A DNA stretch of 64,000 bases from Prinsepia uniflora (Eukaryota; Streptophyta; Magnoliopsida; Rosales; Rosaceae), in assembly GCA_032719365.1 (NCBI GenBank), contig CM064873.1, forward strand, positions 49,660,955 to 49,724,954, read 5' to 3'. Under the pieces are notes generated by a model. The model saw only the letters and a program-made list of their open reading frames with translations. It ran no database searches and was not told the DNA's origin. A program made the translations under genes and the position numbers. Below, in pieces: positions 46,344-60,387 of the stretch (its first letter is position 1; each line of letters starts with the position of its first letter).

Positions 46344-46961
46344 TCAGTTTTCCAATAGTGCACACCCATCCACTAGGTTTCTAGCCAAAAAAACTTCCAT
46401 TAGCCACATGTCCCCTTTTTTGAGTCCTTCGTAAAAGTAAGTCAAAAGGTAGCCTTCTGTGATCCCGTGCGTAGGACATGAAGCACAGAGTTCCTTAAAA
46501 TGGTCATAGTACTGGTTGCAGTTATCATCATGATCACACTGCTTGATTACTATGATGATTCCTATGATATGCTTTCTCAAAACTGTGACCTTTGAGGATG
46601 GAAAGTACTTAGTAAGAAACTCGCAGACTAACTTATTCCAATATTCAATATGTTTGGATGGGAGTTCCAAAAGCCAAGCTCGTACCCTATCTTCTAAAGA
46701 CAACGGAAATGTTTTCATCTTCATGATATCAAAATCTACATCATCCGGACACATGCTAGCGCAAATGAATGAGAATTATTTTAGGTGTTTCTGTGGATCT
46801 TCATTGCGGAGACCATGGAATTTAGGAAGCTGATGAAGGACTCCACTCTTGAGATCAATATCATTTTTGTTGTCATGGGTTTCTGGATATTGAATGAAGA
46901 AATTCGCAATGCCTTCGATTGTTGAGCATGTTTGGTCTTGGATGCTCTGATTTCGTGCCAT
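46344..46961 (-). pseudogene. F gag
   Basis: Start at 46961 (MARNQSIQDQT); 46776-46961 ends LKSGVLHQLPKFHGLRNEDP and 46344-46754 continues with LPSKHIEYWNKLVCEFLTKY, the capsid-like core of Athila gag. A frame break between 46754 and 46776 separates them. Particle-forming role from the family. Confidence 0.82.
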
Positions 46962-48810
46962 TACTAATGAGACTTCGAAGTTCTACTCTTCTTCTAACTC
47001 ACTAGATTCAATTACAGGTCTTGACGAGTCTTCTTGCTCAAGTTCTTCAATGAATGTGATGTTGTCCAATGGAATGTCGAGCTGTTTTTGCAACCTTGTA
47101 AGCTTAATTTGTCGCTTGCTCATTCATAAGAGAATATCTATATAAGAAGTAAGTGAAATTAGTATACAAGATTTAAACAATGTTATGAGTTAAAAAAACA
47201 TTACAACAATATAAGTGAAAGTTAACAAAGATGCACGTGAATTTTGTACAAATAACAAAGAAATAACAAAGATGCATGTTAAGGATTAGAACGTCTTTTC
47301 AATAGTTAGATTTAGGGTTTAGAAATGTACAAGTAAAGGAAATCACGACAAGTAATGTAAGAGAAAGAATAAACAAGTGTAACCGACTTATATACAAGTA
47401 AGAAATAGAAAAGTATAGATAAGTGTAGAATGCACAAAATTGAGTCACGATAATGGCAAGAAAATGCACAAGTTCCAAGAACAACTAAAATAATGCAACA
47501 TATAAGTATCTACATGAAGAATGGTGTGAATGCATAAAAGACAAATTGTTAGAACCTGCACAAGACATAAGAGTTACGTGACAATGCATGAAAGAATGAC
47601 CTGCCCCTTCGATCTCACTTCCCTAGATTCACTTAGTCTAGGGGGCCTAGTGATGAAATCCGAACATCATGAAACCTTAGGGAGGCTATGAAATTTACAA
47701 ATGCAATATATAGAGCCCTAGAATTACACGGATCACCTTCCTCTCCTTTTCTTGTAGTACCTTCCGGGCATATGGCATGCGCGTATTGATAAACCAAAAC
47801 TCAATCCCCTCTACCATTCAATGTTAATCATGGCTAGTTGGGATAGATGTAACGCAAGAAGCAAGGACCAATTTGAAGAACAACCTGAGGCTAGCTTAGT
47901 TAGGTCATATACTCTATTGGTGTTCCCTTTCTTATATCCAAACTTATCACTAGGCATATAACCCTTTTAGACACCATGAAAACCGATGGAGGTTTTCAAA
48001 GTTTGACTTACCAAACCTAAGTGTTTACAAACTCTGCCCATAACTTCATGTCCATAGATTCACTTAGTCTGCAGTGTGTGGTGATGAAATCCACACATCA
48101 TGAAGGGTTAAGGAGTAAGTAACCAAAAGGGGCACTATCTATTTCTGAAAAGCAAGATTTGAAGAAACAAGTCGAGCGATTCATATAACTCTAAAACATT
48201 TAATAGGAAACAATATTTACACATTGGGGAAGTCAAGGATATATATGGTTCACATAGCTCCAAAGTTTAGAAGAACACTTCTACGTCAATATAGCCCAAG
48301 TGTATATCTTAGATTTCGAACCATTATTCATCTCTTTAGGCAAGTTCAAAAATGACCAGGTTAGAAAGAATAAACATAAGAGGCATAGCTAATTTCAAGA
48401 AATCTGGAGGCTTAAACTTCATTTATGTCCCTTTCTTAGGCTCAAAACCAGTTACGAGTATCGTCTCTTGTCCTCAACATCACCCTTGAAAATTTCTTAC
48501 TCAAGATGAACAAATGTTCATTCCAAGATAACTCAAGTGTTAACAACCACCACCCTCATCCTCATGGCTTCGTAGGTCAATGAAGGGTTTGGGTGAGAGT
48601 TAACAAACGAGATTTCACCTATTCCATTAATTATCAAAATCTAAACTCCAAAGCACAAGAGATCCACATATAGCCGAGTAGTTTTATGAAAAACAAAAAT
48701 TTATGAACAAATATAAACAAGTATATCACAATTTACATATGAACAGTTTATATACAAGTATAATATGAACAATTTATATATACACTAACACATTATGAAT
48801 GATTTTCAAT
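46962..48810 (-). other. F 5' leader (non-coding)
   Basis: About 1.85 kb between primer site and gag start, typical of long Athila leaders. It contains two related blocks (AGATTCACTTAGTCT near 47629 and 48057, each followed by GTGATGAAATCC). No credible gene. Confidence 0.6.
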
Positions 48811-48828
48811 TCCTCGGAAATGGTGCCA
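48811..48828 (-). other. F primer-binding site, decayed
   Basis: Minus strand TGGCACCATTTCCGAGGA; I expect TGGCGCCGTTGCCGGGGA for this lineage, so the changes are mainly G-to-A, as expected after loss of methylated CpG. Confidence 0.7.
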
Positions 48829-48833
48829 AAAAT

Positions 48834-50373
48834 TGATATGCGTAAACTATGCATTTAAATAAACACACAATTCATGCAATGCTCAACTTAAAATATTTTT
48901 TTAGATTGTAGTATTCAATAAGTAGGGATCGTTAGGAACCAGGGAATTGAGGGAAATTTTATAATGGTTAGTTAAAAGAATTAAAGAATAAAACGGGGGA
49001 GTTTTGAATAATAGTGTAGTCGTAAAAACACAAGTATAAACAATTATTAAATTAAATCTACTCCTAATTAACCTTTGTACAATGGACTTACTTCAAATAC
49101 TTATCTTGCCAGCACTCCAACATTTGAATATATTTAACCAATCACGAAATCTCACATTTATCATCTCAATTACCTTCATACATTTTTCAATATTATAAAT
49201 GCACCAAACAACGGACAAACACTCACAATATGATCCACCTTAAGTTGTTGATTGAATGCGCCGAACAACAGTCAAACATTAAATCTATTCAATCCTATTC
49301 TAAGTGCACCGAACAACGAATAAAATATTTAGCATTAAATTGAAGTATCAAACACCAAAACGTATGAAGTAATTAAAATTCAGAAAGTAAAACACATGGA
49401 TATTGTATTTAACATTTACAAACATTAGAAAGAGAATACCAACACATATATTGAATTATAAGTAAAACAAAAAACAATATCAAGAGTTTAAGTAGAGAGA
49501 ACAAAGTTAAACTTTCGGGATCCAAGAATATCTTGAGATGCCTAGATTGATGGAAACAATGGAGTGTTATTCACAAGGTTTTCTGATCAGCAGAAGGAAC
49601 CTTGTGAAGATGGAGGAAAAGACGAGGGGAATTTTGGATTTAGAACTCTAAAATTGTCGTGAATATACTCAGCTAGGGTTTTCCTTTAGAGAGGCTCAAA
49701 TTTATGTCCAAGAAAAGTATTTTACAATAAGAGTAACCTCATTTTTATAGTGATAGTACCACCTACAAAACTAGGACATAAAATCCTAATTGAATAAAAA
49801 CAATAAAAATTTGCTAGAACCTAGCCTAAAAATCATCTTTCTTGTTTTGGCATGGAACCCTAGGTGGCTAGGGTTCTTTTTGGTGGATGGAAAATGCCAT
49901 TTTCACCCAGAAACAGAGCTGGAGGGTTCTTGGAGAATTCGGTACACGCGCGCTGAAAAAGGGTGGAGCATTCGATGGTCAACGGATAGTCAAAGGTGGC
50001 TGCTGCTGGATCTTTCGGTAGGCGCTAACCGAAGTGAAGGGCTCTTGTTTAGGACGCTGGCACTGAAGAAGTCTAAGGTAGGTCGGCAGGCACTGGCCGA
50101 ATGAGAACTGGGCTGCGTGGATTAGTTCGGTAGGATGCTACTAAATTTACTTGCACTTTTGGTGGCCTCCCTTGTTCCGATTATTACTTTTTTAATATAA
50201 CTCCGATTGAGATGATTTTTTCGCTCAAATTCTCATAATTCTGAGCTCTATCAAATTCTGCACATTTGTCACAAAATATATTATTTTCTCTTATTGTTTG
50301 GTATTTTTACATTAAAAGATAAGCATTAAAGATATAAATTGACATAAAATGATGTTCAATTCAAGGCTTATCA
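48834..50373 (-). repeat. F 5' LTR (1.5 kb)
   Basis: Runs TGATATGCG...GGCTTATCA on the plus strand (TGAT/ATCA ends) and abuts the primer site. The partner 3' LTR was not found in the window. One frame at 49790-50104 has no recognisable content. Confidence 0.7.
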
Positions 50374-50797
50374 CTCACGGGTGGTTCTTATTTTGATGAC
50401 TTGTCACCATTTCAACCACCATCTCCCAAATCCCTTCACTTCAGAAAAAAAAAAAACACATACAAGTAGGCACAAAGTCAGTGGAAATGGAAGGAGAAGG
50501 AAAAATACAGACTTCTCTAGAAGACTCTATATCCTTGCAAACTTACCAAAATACCCTTGGTGGTAAAATTACTATTTTGCCTCTGACCAATTTTGGCTTG
50601 TATCGAATCTAGTCAATGTCCGATTACTACATACTACATATCTACAATCTCAAGACACTGACATCTACATGACAGTACTCGACAATCGTCCAAAAAGTGT
50701 CCGATAAAAAGTCAACGTTTGACTCTATAAGGGCAAAATCGTTATTTCCACTTAATCTTTCCAAATTTTATTTTTCTTGACTTTTTGGGTCTTTACA
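50374..50797 (-). repeat. Fragment of another Ty3/gypsy LTR
   Basis: Ends GACTTTTTGGGTCTTTACA; the minus strand starts TGTAAAGACCC, a common gypsy LTR start, followed by GTCAACGTTTGAC-type sequence. Interrupted at the left by F. Confidence 0.5.
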
Positions 50798-51104
50798 GCT
50801 GGGGCTAGAAGCTGTTTGTGTATGTTTCATATGAAATTAAGCGAATTTCTCAATCCTTTATTGTTTAGATCCAGGTATTCTTGATAATGGAGTTCTAGCT
50901 AATTGCTCCACCCTTGTGGATTGTTTCAAACTCTCGTCTCCATGTATGGATCATTCCAAGGTCCCATTTCCATATAGGAGTTCATCATAAGTACATGAGA
51001 AAAGTTACAAACTAAGTTAGTAAACAAGCTAAATTAAATCTGAAAGTTATAACACAAAATTGACTAATCAAATCTGAATAAAATGGACACCGTTGAGGGA
51101 CAAG
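50798..51104. other. Unassigned DNA
   Basis: AT-rich, no frame or repeat recognised; presumably interior of the element whose LTR starts at 51128. Confidence 0.4.
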
Positions 51105-51122
51105 TCCTTGAAAACGACACCA
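51105..51122 (-). other. Primer-binding-site-like sequence of element D
   Basis: Minus strand TGGTGTCGTTTTCAAGGA, resembling the decayed F site in layout and position beside an LTR start. Confidence 0.5.
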
Positions 51123-51127
51123 AAACA

Positions 51128-53593
51128 TGATAGGAATTAAAAAAAAAGTACAAATATGTAACGTATTCTATCCATGATATAATCTTTTCAAGTGCATAAA
51201 ATCCAAAGAATAATATAGCAGCAAAGTAAAGGTCGATCCCTCGAGGACTCGTTCAATAGAAATTCCACTCAATTCATATTTGATAACTTAATTAGGACTC
51301 AAACACTACTTAGATATACGAAGGACTAAGAACACAACAAGGACAGAAAACATGACTCATTAAGAACGAGAAACAAGAAACAAGACTCTAAACAGACACA
51401 CAAGTTAGGCTCTAAATGACAAGAGTAATGGGGGTGATGATTACGCTTTGAATTAAGAAAAAAAACAAATAAGCAAATACAAGAAGACAAAATGCAGAAA
51501 AGGTTAAATTTTGGTTGATTGGTATTAACTAAGGTGAATTAAGGCGCACTATCCACCCTAACCAATTAAGCCACTAACATGATTTTCAAGATTAGACTAC
51601 TATGGAACTTTTGAACCTGATACCCATGAAAAGGCCCTAATGTTGAGTCACTCCACATATATTATTCTCTCTTACTTAGCATTTTTTTTTTCTAGGCATG
51701 ATGTGTACCGTAGAATGTCTATCAAACTTTATCAATATGTTGCTTGAAGAATAAAGAGAATTTAATGGCATCGCACTACTCCTAGAAAAGAGATGTGCAG
51801 AACTAGGGGTGTCATAAATCAAATTATAGCTATGATGTAAGCCACTACCTTTGATGCTAACAACTACATGCAAATGGCCAGTCGTAAAAGCAATCATTCA
51901 TCTTCATGTAAATAAGTAAGCCACACTCATAAGAAATAAACATACATTCAAATAGTGATCACAATCATATCCAGCATCCATAGGAACACAAATCAAGAGC
52001 CAAATTTAAGATAAATGACTATCATGGCTACAGCTTCAAGTAGTCGAAATTTTAATGGAAACTATTCATGCATAATTGAAAAAAAAAACTTGAAAACAAA
52101 TTGCATTAATGATTATAATGAACTAAAGAGTAAGGGAAACATTGAGCCATAGTAGAGACACTAAAAGTTTGCTCCTCCCAAGCTCCACGCTCCAATCATC
52201 TTCCAAAATTGTAAGGAAAAATTGAAAAGTGTTTAAAGGTCCTAAAACTATGTTCTACGGCTAAAACTAGGTTAAAAAGAGATAGTTTCAGTCATAAGTT
52301 CTAAAGCTCGTATTTATAGGGCCTTTAATCCCCTAAAGTTTAGGAAACCCTTGAGATAAGGAATCCTCATGAAAAACGGACTAGCGTGGCTGTTCCATTT
52401 GGAATTTGATCACCAAATAGCTAATTCATGTAGAGCTAGGAGTCTTTTTTATCCAGGAAGCATGATAAAAAAAATTCTTGGTCTTTCTTGCACGCTAAGG
52501 AAGCTTCTAGGTCCTTCTTAGGTTGCATGAACATCACAGCGGGATAGAAGGGCTTATAGGGCTCTGAAAAAGAAAGGTTCCATTATGGGAGCTAGATTTT
52601 TAAAATTCAATGAATTCTTTAAGCCACATCCTTTGAAACTACTCGTATAGCTCACTGAACCCTGTGGCATTTTCGACTTCATTCACAGGTACCGTCTACT
52701 CCGACATTGCTTGATCTACTACTCTGATGGGCTTTTGGACTCGGCATACACTGGTGACTAATGCTAGGGTAGTTCTTCTTTCTGAAAATTTCCTAAACAC
52801 TAGAAGCATAGCTGGAACAATTCTAGGCCAAACCCACCATAAATGGACTTTTGAGAACTTTCTGGAACTTAGCATTCTACGAACCTTGGCCCCTGAGCCA
52901 AACCTCGCCTTAGGGTTATTAATGTCATACTTTGATGGTTTGAGGCTCAGGCGACACCTAAAAATAGGTCAAGACATCAGATCCTAAATCTAGACATGAA
53001 TATGGGCCCAAATCTTAGCCCAGACACTTCCCGGGATGTCCTTTGGTCATTTCTGAAACATCTCTACAATAGGCCTTAATAGTGTTTCTGGATACAGTGG
53101 TCAACGAGTGTCATAAGTGCACAATGGTAATGAGGGTGCATAGATAGGATTACAGCCCCATAGGCAACATGGAATACCGTTGGCCCAAGACATGCCTAGG
53201 GACATGGTTTTGGCTGGTGCTCAGCTGGGCCTTGTCCATGACCTGTGACAGAGCTTGAGGAGGCGTGTCATGGATTTGGCTTGTCCTCAAACACAAGTCT
53301 ATGATTCAGAAAGATAATTTCTTGGTACTTTAAAGTGGCACCCCGGCATGTCCACAAACATGTCCAAGGACATGTCCAGGACTCAATTTAGAGCTCGGTT
53401 TTCATCTTGTGATAATTTCTTCGTTTTAACTCTGATTAGAGCTATTCTTTTTTCTTTCTTCTCAAAATCAATCTACCTTTCAAAATCTACATATGTTTCA
53501 AAAGATAGATCATTTTCTCCTATTGACGGAATGGATTCACTCAAAATATGTATAAGGAGAGCCTTAGATGACATCAAAATGATGCTTAAATCA
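51128..53593 (-). repeat. LTR of a further Athila/Tat-like element (D)
   Basis: Starts TGATAGG and ends TTAAATCA, the same TGAT/ATCA ends as F. It contains GGTCGATCCCTCGAGGACTC near the start, a motif type common in LTRs of this lineage. At 2466 bp it is longer than the F LTR and not closely similar. The rest of D is not in the window in recognisable form. Confidence 0.5.
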
Positions 53594-53935
53594 TGACTAA
53601 ACACAAATAGAAACAGTAGGTTTGGTTCAATAGGTTTAGTGGTGTACACGGCGATATTTTTATTTTCACTTCCATTTTTCAATTTTATTTTTTTTCTTTT
53701 TTTTTAGTTAAAATTGTTAATCTAAGTAGGACTAGTGATTAGTGTTTTAGCTTGTTAATGAGAATTTGAATGTTATGTGAACCTTCTTTGTTTTTACTAA
53801 GAGTCATGCCATACTCAGTTGTTAGAATACTATACATCTCACAATGCCATGTCTAAGTTGATTGAGCGAACAAAATGACTAAAGTTGAGTGAACTTTAGA
53901 AGATTAGCAAAGACTTTCAGGTGAGAACTTGAGCT
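53594..53935. other. Target DNA left of LARD-A
   Basis: AT-rich, no gene. It continues across LARD-A into 63610-64000. Confidence 0.5.
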
Positions 53936-53940
53936 TTAAT
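53936..53940. other. TTAAT, left target duplication of LARD-A
   Basis: Identical to 63605-63609. Confidence 0.9.
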
Positions 53941-56900
53941 TGTAACGAACCGTCCCAAATCCCAAGATTAGATTAGTGACTAATCACGATTAGTGAGGTT
54001 AATCGGTGATTAGTAAGGCGAAATCGGGCGAACGATGCAAAATGACCGTTTTGCCTTTGGTCGTGGCAAACCGTTAACTTTTCATTCGGGCGGTCAAATG
54101 GACTTTGACCGATGACCGTGACGTAGCTTAGGACGTCACGAGTTCATAGACAGGTGGCACGTTCAATTCCGATATTCGAGGAAGAAGTTATGACGTTCGG
54201 AAGTTTAGGGGCATTTTGGTAATTATGGTTAAAGAGGGGTCAAATGTTGACTTTTGGACCAGGAGGTCCGAGGGTCGAGGACCGTTACGTAGATTGGGAA
54301 GATACGAATCCATAGGCAGGCGGCACGCTGAAATCGTACTTCGAACGGGAGAGTTATAGGTCATGAAAATTCGATTTCACTATGCACGTACTTCGAGACG
54401 GTGCTGAGTTGGCAAATTCTGATTGGCTAGATATTTTAGGTGGGTCCCATGAATGAGTGACAAGTGTCACTCATCCTATTGGTCATTTCCCCTAAAAAGA
54501 GGATCTCACTTAATTAAATATTCATATAATTGTTATTTTACAATTAATCCTCCCATCATTCAATCTTGGCCATCCATTTCAATTTAATCACTCAATCCTC
54601 ACCATCAATTCTATCTCCCTCACATCAGCTATCTTCTTCTTCCTTGTTCTTCCTAAAACCCGAAACCCATTTTATTTCCTCCATTTTCTTCCAGCCCGAA
54701 ACCACCCCACACCACCCTTCATCATCTGAGCTTATGTGAGACCGTGAGGGAGTGAGTGATGAGAGGCTGAGGACATGACGGCCAGCCACCGCGGAGGACA
54801 CGGCTGGGGAAAAACCCGAAACTCACGGGTAAGCTTTCAAAATTCCTAAATTCGATTCTATTAGTTTTTAATCGATTCTAAGACCTAGGTTAGGTTTCTG
54901 GGGACCTAGGGAGAAGTTTAGGATTAGTTTTGGGGCTTGGGATGGCCGGAAATGGCCGTGAACGGCGGGGGAAAATCCGGCCACCATGGCCGATCGGAAA
55001 AGCACGGTTTTGGGTGGTTTTTGCTCGGGTTTTAATGTCTAAAGGATAGGAAATAGGATTAGGATGATATTAGGATAAAAATGAGATGAAATGGACCTAA
55101 AATCGGTCCGAAAACCAGAGAAAACCGAGGTTGAAGACGGGTGAACAGTGTCGTGAACAGTAAACTGGTTCAGCTGGTGGTTAGTGACGATGAATAGTGT
55201 TTTGGACCTTCTAGGGGCACGTGAGGGTGCGTGAACAATAATTTGGGGAAGTGTTCAATACGTGAAATCTTCTATTCGATGTAACGAAGATTTTGGGACT
55301 GGTCTCACGTCAATTGGACATCGTTTCGGGGTGTCGGACGGTTTAGGATCGGTTTAAAAATAGTTAAAAGTTCGGGAAAATTACGGGGCTTTGGTAGGAG
55401 GTTAATTAAGTAGTTAGTAACCTTCTATTACGATTTGGACAGGTTCGGGAGTCCCGGTGACAGTGATCGGCTCAGGAGAGCCTATGGCACGCAAATTGAG
55501 GCGGCAGCTCGGACGGTCTGTGAGTGGACCTTGTTTTCTAAATTGGTGCATGCATAAATGTTTATTATATGTTTTAAATACTTGTTTGTGATGCCATGAG
55601 TGCATTTGGGTGTGTGGTTACGTATAGGCACGTGTTTCGAGGTTTCGGCCCTATACGGTGCTTATACGTGTCTGTATTCATTTATTGGTCTAAATTAAAT
55701 GGTTTTGGATTTCTAAAAGGATAAACTCGGGTATGAGACCCATTTGGTTTGGTCTCGGGCATATGACTCTAGTTACGACCTACGGGTCTAAATCGTGGTC
55801 GCGACAGGTGCTATGTGCACGGCGATCGACGATACGACGCTCGCCTCCGGAATGGGATGTGTTCCTTCTGGAGAGGTCACGATGCACGATTCGTGGTTGG
55901 GCAGCCTGGGGAGGCTCGACTTCGGAGTGCAGACGGTTCAGGATATCGATCGGTGATGAGTGAACCATGATCTTGTGGTGGTCGCGTCGGTTGATACGTT
56001 CACGACAACATACCAGGATTGAGGGCGGTCCTGGATGGATGGTTGCACGCATCACTATGATCGGAGTCGTGACTGACCCTTAGATATCGGGCACGGTGCC
56101 CAGTTGAGTCATATGTTCGGGCACGAGACCCAGTTACTTTATGGTTATGATTTCGGGTCAGGGACCCTAGATGGATTTCCAAGTTCATGGCGGTTTCTGG
56201 GAACCGGCATGAACCCTGGAAAGGTCATTGTGGTGCATGACGGTTTATGGGAACCGGGCATGGACTTTATCTATATGTATATGATGGATCATGACGGTTC
56301 AGGGGAACCGGGCATGAATGTTTACGTTATGTATATATATGTTCATATACCTTCCTTTACTTGTTCTATTATCTCCTCCAAGGAGGGTCATTGGCCTGGG
56401 TGGACCCCGAAGTAGTCACGGAGCACTGACTGAGTGGGAGTTTCCCCCGTTGGGTGCCTTACTCTCAGGAAGACTGGTACTATAACCTCGGGGAGGGTCG
56501 GTGGTCTACGAACATTGACCTTGTCTTTGAGAAGACTCGGATTGAGACCTGGGTAGTACGCGCGTAGCTTTGGAAATCGTGAAAGGATTGGTTGTGTGAA
56601 TTATATGTGTATATGATATAAATATGATATATGATATGTGATGTGTGGTTACATAGGATTTGAGCGGTGGCTCGTGTACTTGTTTATTTCTGGTTTGGGC
56701 TGAGTCCCTTATGGATTTGGGCAGTGGCCCGTACGGTCGTTTTCAATCTTGGTTTTGGGCTTAGTTCCACATATGGTTTCTTTGGTTAAATGGTTTTCGA
56801 ATGCATGCATGCTTTTTAGTGAAGGGTACAAATGTCTTCTCGTTAAAATGTTTTTATAAACTCTTGTTTTGTCCACTCATAGTTTTTAATGTTTTGACTG

Positions 56901-57088
56901 CCCTTCAGGTTGACATCAGATGTGGACTGTAGCAGAGACCGAGATATCACATGCCTCCTCTGGATCCTGGCGTACTCTGATAGCCCGGGAGGGCAAAGGT
57001 CAGAAATATCCCTTATCTGACACTTCGTGTCAGACGGGAGCATGGTCATCCCACTTTAATCCCGGGGGGATTGGGATGGGTCCTGTCA
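53941..57088 (+). repeat. LARD-A 5' LTR (3.15 kb)
   Basis: TGTAACGAACCGTCC...GGGTCCTGTCA. Against the 3' LTR I counted roughly 15 differences in the first ~270 bp. Twin module at about 54118-54175 and 54280-54345. Confidence 0.93.
54453..54474. repeat. 22-bp palindrome in the LARD-A 5' LTR
   Basis: Arms ATGAGTGACA and reverse complement around AG, about 510 bp into the LTR. Confidence 0.88.
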
Positions 57089-57091
57089 ACG

Positions 57092-57103
57092 TGGTATCAG
57101 AGC
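57092..57103 (+). other. LARD-A primer-binding site
   Basis: TGGTATCAGAGC, 3 bp after the LTR, identical to the E1 and E2 sites. Confidence 0.93.
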
Positions 57104-60100
57104 GGGGTTGTCTCTATTCGAGCAACCGTGTAGCTCTTGGTGTATGTACGCAGTTCGAGGATGTGATATCTCAATGGGCTACAGTTCATTATCAACCTGA
57201 TGTTGGGCTGCCGATACCATAGTTAGTAGGATTGGATGGTTTTGGTTCGGCACTAGATGCCGGGGTTGCCATAGTTCTGTCAGGGTTGGCAAAGTGGGAC
57301 CCCATGAATGGATGAACGTATTCGTACGTTAGCATTTTGATCGTGAGACGGTTAGTTGGGGTCGTCTTTCACGATGTCGTAGGATCGATTCTGACAACAG
57401 TTTGGTAATCGTGACTATCCGATGATCGGATTTGGTTGAGTTAGATGGATTTATTGCTGTGAGCAGCTGGATTAGGGGAATCCTAATTGGATTGACGGTA
57501 GGATTGGATTGACATCTTTACGATGTCAGGACCGCGGGGCCGGTCAAATTATGGATTATACTACCTTATGCAGTTGGGTTCAGAGTGACCCTAGGTGTGA
57601 TCGTGGAACCCTACCTTGGGTGTCTGGTTTGGAAATGTGAGTTGACGAGTGGTTTGACTTGGACGACTATTCGGATTTGGATTCGTTAGTCGGTCTAGTC
57701 ATGTCAGCTTGTGTTGGGACTGCACTTCGCAGTCGAGGTTGTAATTATCGGTTAGACCTAGTTGGTTGTCATGCTACTTCAGTTGTGATGGATTGTTGGT
57801 ACAACTAAGGTCATGGATGACCTAGTAGATGACATCGGTTGAGTCGAGTTACGACTGGTAGAGTTTGGTTGGACAGGTTACCACGGTTGGTACTTGTCGA
57901 TGGAATCTCTGAGTGGGATCTGGAGTGGTTAATACGGGCGGTTGATTCCGTTGGATGCGAATCTCGGTAGCGATGTCTGGTAGGTAGGTCTGCACGAGTC
58001 TGTGGCAGGTGCTATTACCGAGAGTGTTTGTAGTATGGTTGTTGGGAATCGGGGACGTTCGGGGAGCGTTTCCTTTTCTCGTATGAGTTGTCGGGGTGGT
58101 TGTACCCAGAGGTGTTGGGTACGGGAGAGGCAGAGTTTCTCCCATTCGAGCAGAGGTACGGGGTCGTCGCTCGGTATGAGCGGAGATCCAGGGTTGTCAG
58201 ATTTGCACCCTGTGTGCCGATGCTGCTACTGATACTGATGTCTGTGTGTCGATGGTGATACTGATACTGGTATTAGTATACTGGTACTGGTGCTGGTGCC
58301 GGTGAATGTGATGACGGTGAGTCACGAGTCGGGATGTGACTCCATCGAGTTACATATGTGTTCAGTATCTGTGGTCCCAGAGTGGATCTCAGATAGAGTT
58401 AAATTGGTTAGGGGACACGTGGTTGATGTCCGGGTATGTTGTTTCCAATCTTGTTGGATCTTCGGAATCGCGAGAGTTTGTGATTAGGGTGACACGAGGA
58501 ATGCGGGTTTTCCGCATTGGTAATGGATATTTCGAAGTCATTTTGGGTGACTTCTCAGGTTCTACCATAATTGATGATGGTAGATGATGTTGATGATGTT
58601 GATGATGTAGATGTTCTTGGTTGCCACTAGTACATTGGTCGTGTATTGGTTGGTGAACCCGGGATTTGTCTTGGGTCATCAAGTGGAGTGAGTATATCGA
58701 AGTTAGGTAACTGAGATTTCTCATTCTCTACTTGGTGGCAGACGATGTCAGGTTACATGACGTGGTGAGTGCAGCAAGTGTTGTTGCATTCACGTAGGAT
58801 GGATTTTGATGTCATCGTATTGGATCACCCTTGATTTTCCCTCGGTGGAATGACAAGGATCGATACGAGGTGATAAGTGAGAACCCACAGTCTCGGCGTG
58901 TCTCGTCGTTGACTGATTTGTTTAGATGTGGGAATTGGTTTAGGACGTTGGGTATCGTTATGGATCTGGATCGTGATTTTGATGATCCAGATAGTTGGAA
59001 AGTTTATCACTTTTACTGGGATGTTTGAGTGGAGCATGATGGGACTGAACTTCTTTTCGAGGTAAATCCTGTATGGTATATTACTCATGTGAGTAGTTTT
59101 CCGACGTGGTCGGATATGGTTAGCCGTAGAGATGTGTTGATATGGGGATTGGCTTCCCTATGAAGTCAATCGATAGTATTGTGGTAATCGGTTGGGCAGG
59201 TAACCGATAGGTTCAGTTTTTGTGCGTCTCGGTAGACGAGAATGATATTTCAGGTTTTGGAATCAGATTTCTAGATGACGATTCAGGATTTGATTTTGGA
59301 ACTTGAAAGTGGATTTCTGGATTTGGGTTTTGGAATCAGATTTCTGGGTGACGATTCAGGATTTGATTCTGGAGCTTGACATTGGAATTTTCTTTTATGG
59401 ATTTGGGTTCGGAATGGTCATTCATAATGCTAGCTTACGGAATGATGATTTCGGATTCAGATTTGGACATAGTTATGGATATGACTTCTGGGTTTGGATT
59501 CGGGATTTCTTACGAAATTGCGGATTCGGATTCGGATTTGAAAATAGATGATGGGTTGGAGTTTCGATTTGTCTAGTCCGGGATTGGACAAATGGACTCC
59601 ATTATAGAAACGTGATTGGCTACAACCTAGGTGGTTGTAGGTTGATTGATGGGTAGATGTACGTACCTTGTACGTGGTTCGAGGTACGATAATGGGCATA
59701 TTTGTGGTGTCTAGTGACGGTATATAGGTTATACCAATGGTATGATGGTGAGCGTGTTGGTAGTCGGATTGGTTCCTATACCATTGGATTAGTTGAGGTT
59801 GTGAACTAGACGTTGGATACTGTGCGTTGGGTCATGGTATTTCTGATGGGTCTAGTTACACACAGGTTGAGTGAATTGTTGGTTAGTGTTCACTCAGGTT
59901 GAGTAAGCTGGTGGTTAGTGTAACCACGGGTGAGTATAGTGTCAGTTTTTGACTGGCGACTGTCAAGTGGTGATAGTTTGCCGAAGGTGTCAGCGTGGAT
60001 CGATCAGCGAGGTCTGATGACTCCCAGTGGGAGCAGACGTCAGGATAGATTGGGTTTGAGAAAGGAACCGTAGAGTTGTTTGAGTCAGCAAAATGGTAGG

Positions 60101-60374
60101 ATTAACAAGTAGTGTCAATTCAGAACGTATGGCTACTATCATTCGACGTGGTCGAATGTAGTCGATACGACGTGAGTGTTAGTGGTACGTCTAGTTGCAG
60201 ACGAGTATTGTTTTGGCTATTGGGTGTACTAGCGTACACGTGTTGTGAGGTTAAGATTGCTTTCCACGAGGTGGTTGTGGAATCATGATAGTTGGATTTT
60301 CAAGAACGGAACTAATTAAGGAGGGAAGAATGGTTAGAATTAGGTCGGTTGGAATTTCGAGGACGAAATTAATT

Positions 60375-60387
60375 AAGGAGGGAAGGT
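60375..60387 (+). other. LARD-A polypurine tract
   Basis: AAGGAGGGAAGGT directly before TGTAACAACCC. Upstream TTTCGAGGACGAAATT parallels TTTTGGGACGAAATT before the E2 tract. Confidence 0.9.

Larger units (their letters stand above)
43814..48833 (-). mobile_element. F, right part: Athila-like element (leader, gag, protease, RT start)
   Basis: 5' part of the element interrupted by E3. From the 5' LTR (48834-50373): decayed primer site 48811-48828, long leader, gag (46961 to 46344), linker, protease (45266 to 44723) and RT (44449 to 43819). All frames are broken. RT phrases such as CIDYWRLNIATRKDHFPFP and LDGYLGYNQIFIA are Athila-type. The RT segment with the catalytic DD motif is missing at the junction with the left part. 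Confidence 0.85.
57089..60387 (+). other. LARD-A interior (non-coding)
   Basis: 3.3 kb without retroviral motifs. The first ~1.9 kb is shared with LARD-B in reverse orientation. It contains a short GATACTGGT-type microsatellite (58255-58305), a GATGATGTT run (58572-58610) and phenylalanine/aspartate-rich low-complexity frames around 59280-59560 caused by GGATTTGG-type repeats. Confidence 0.85.

Noticed and set aside
57092..57103. TGGTATCAGAGC as part of a tRNA gene
   Set aside because: It recurs next to every LTR edge and lacks surrounding tRNA arms; it is a primer-binding site.
58389..58724. 111-codon minus-strand frame in the LARD-A interior
   Set aside because: His-rich part comes from a GATGATGTT repeat; no domain and antisense to the element.
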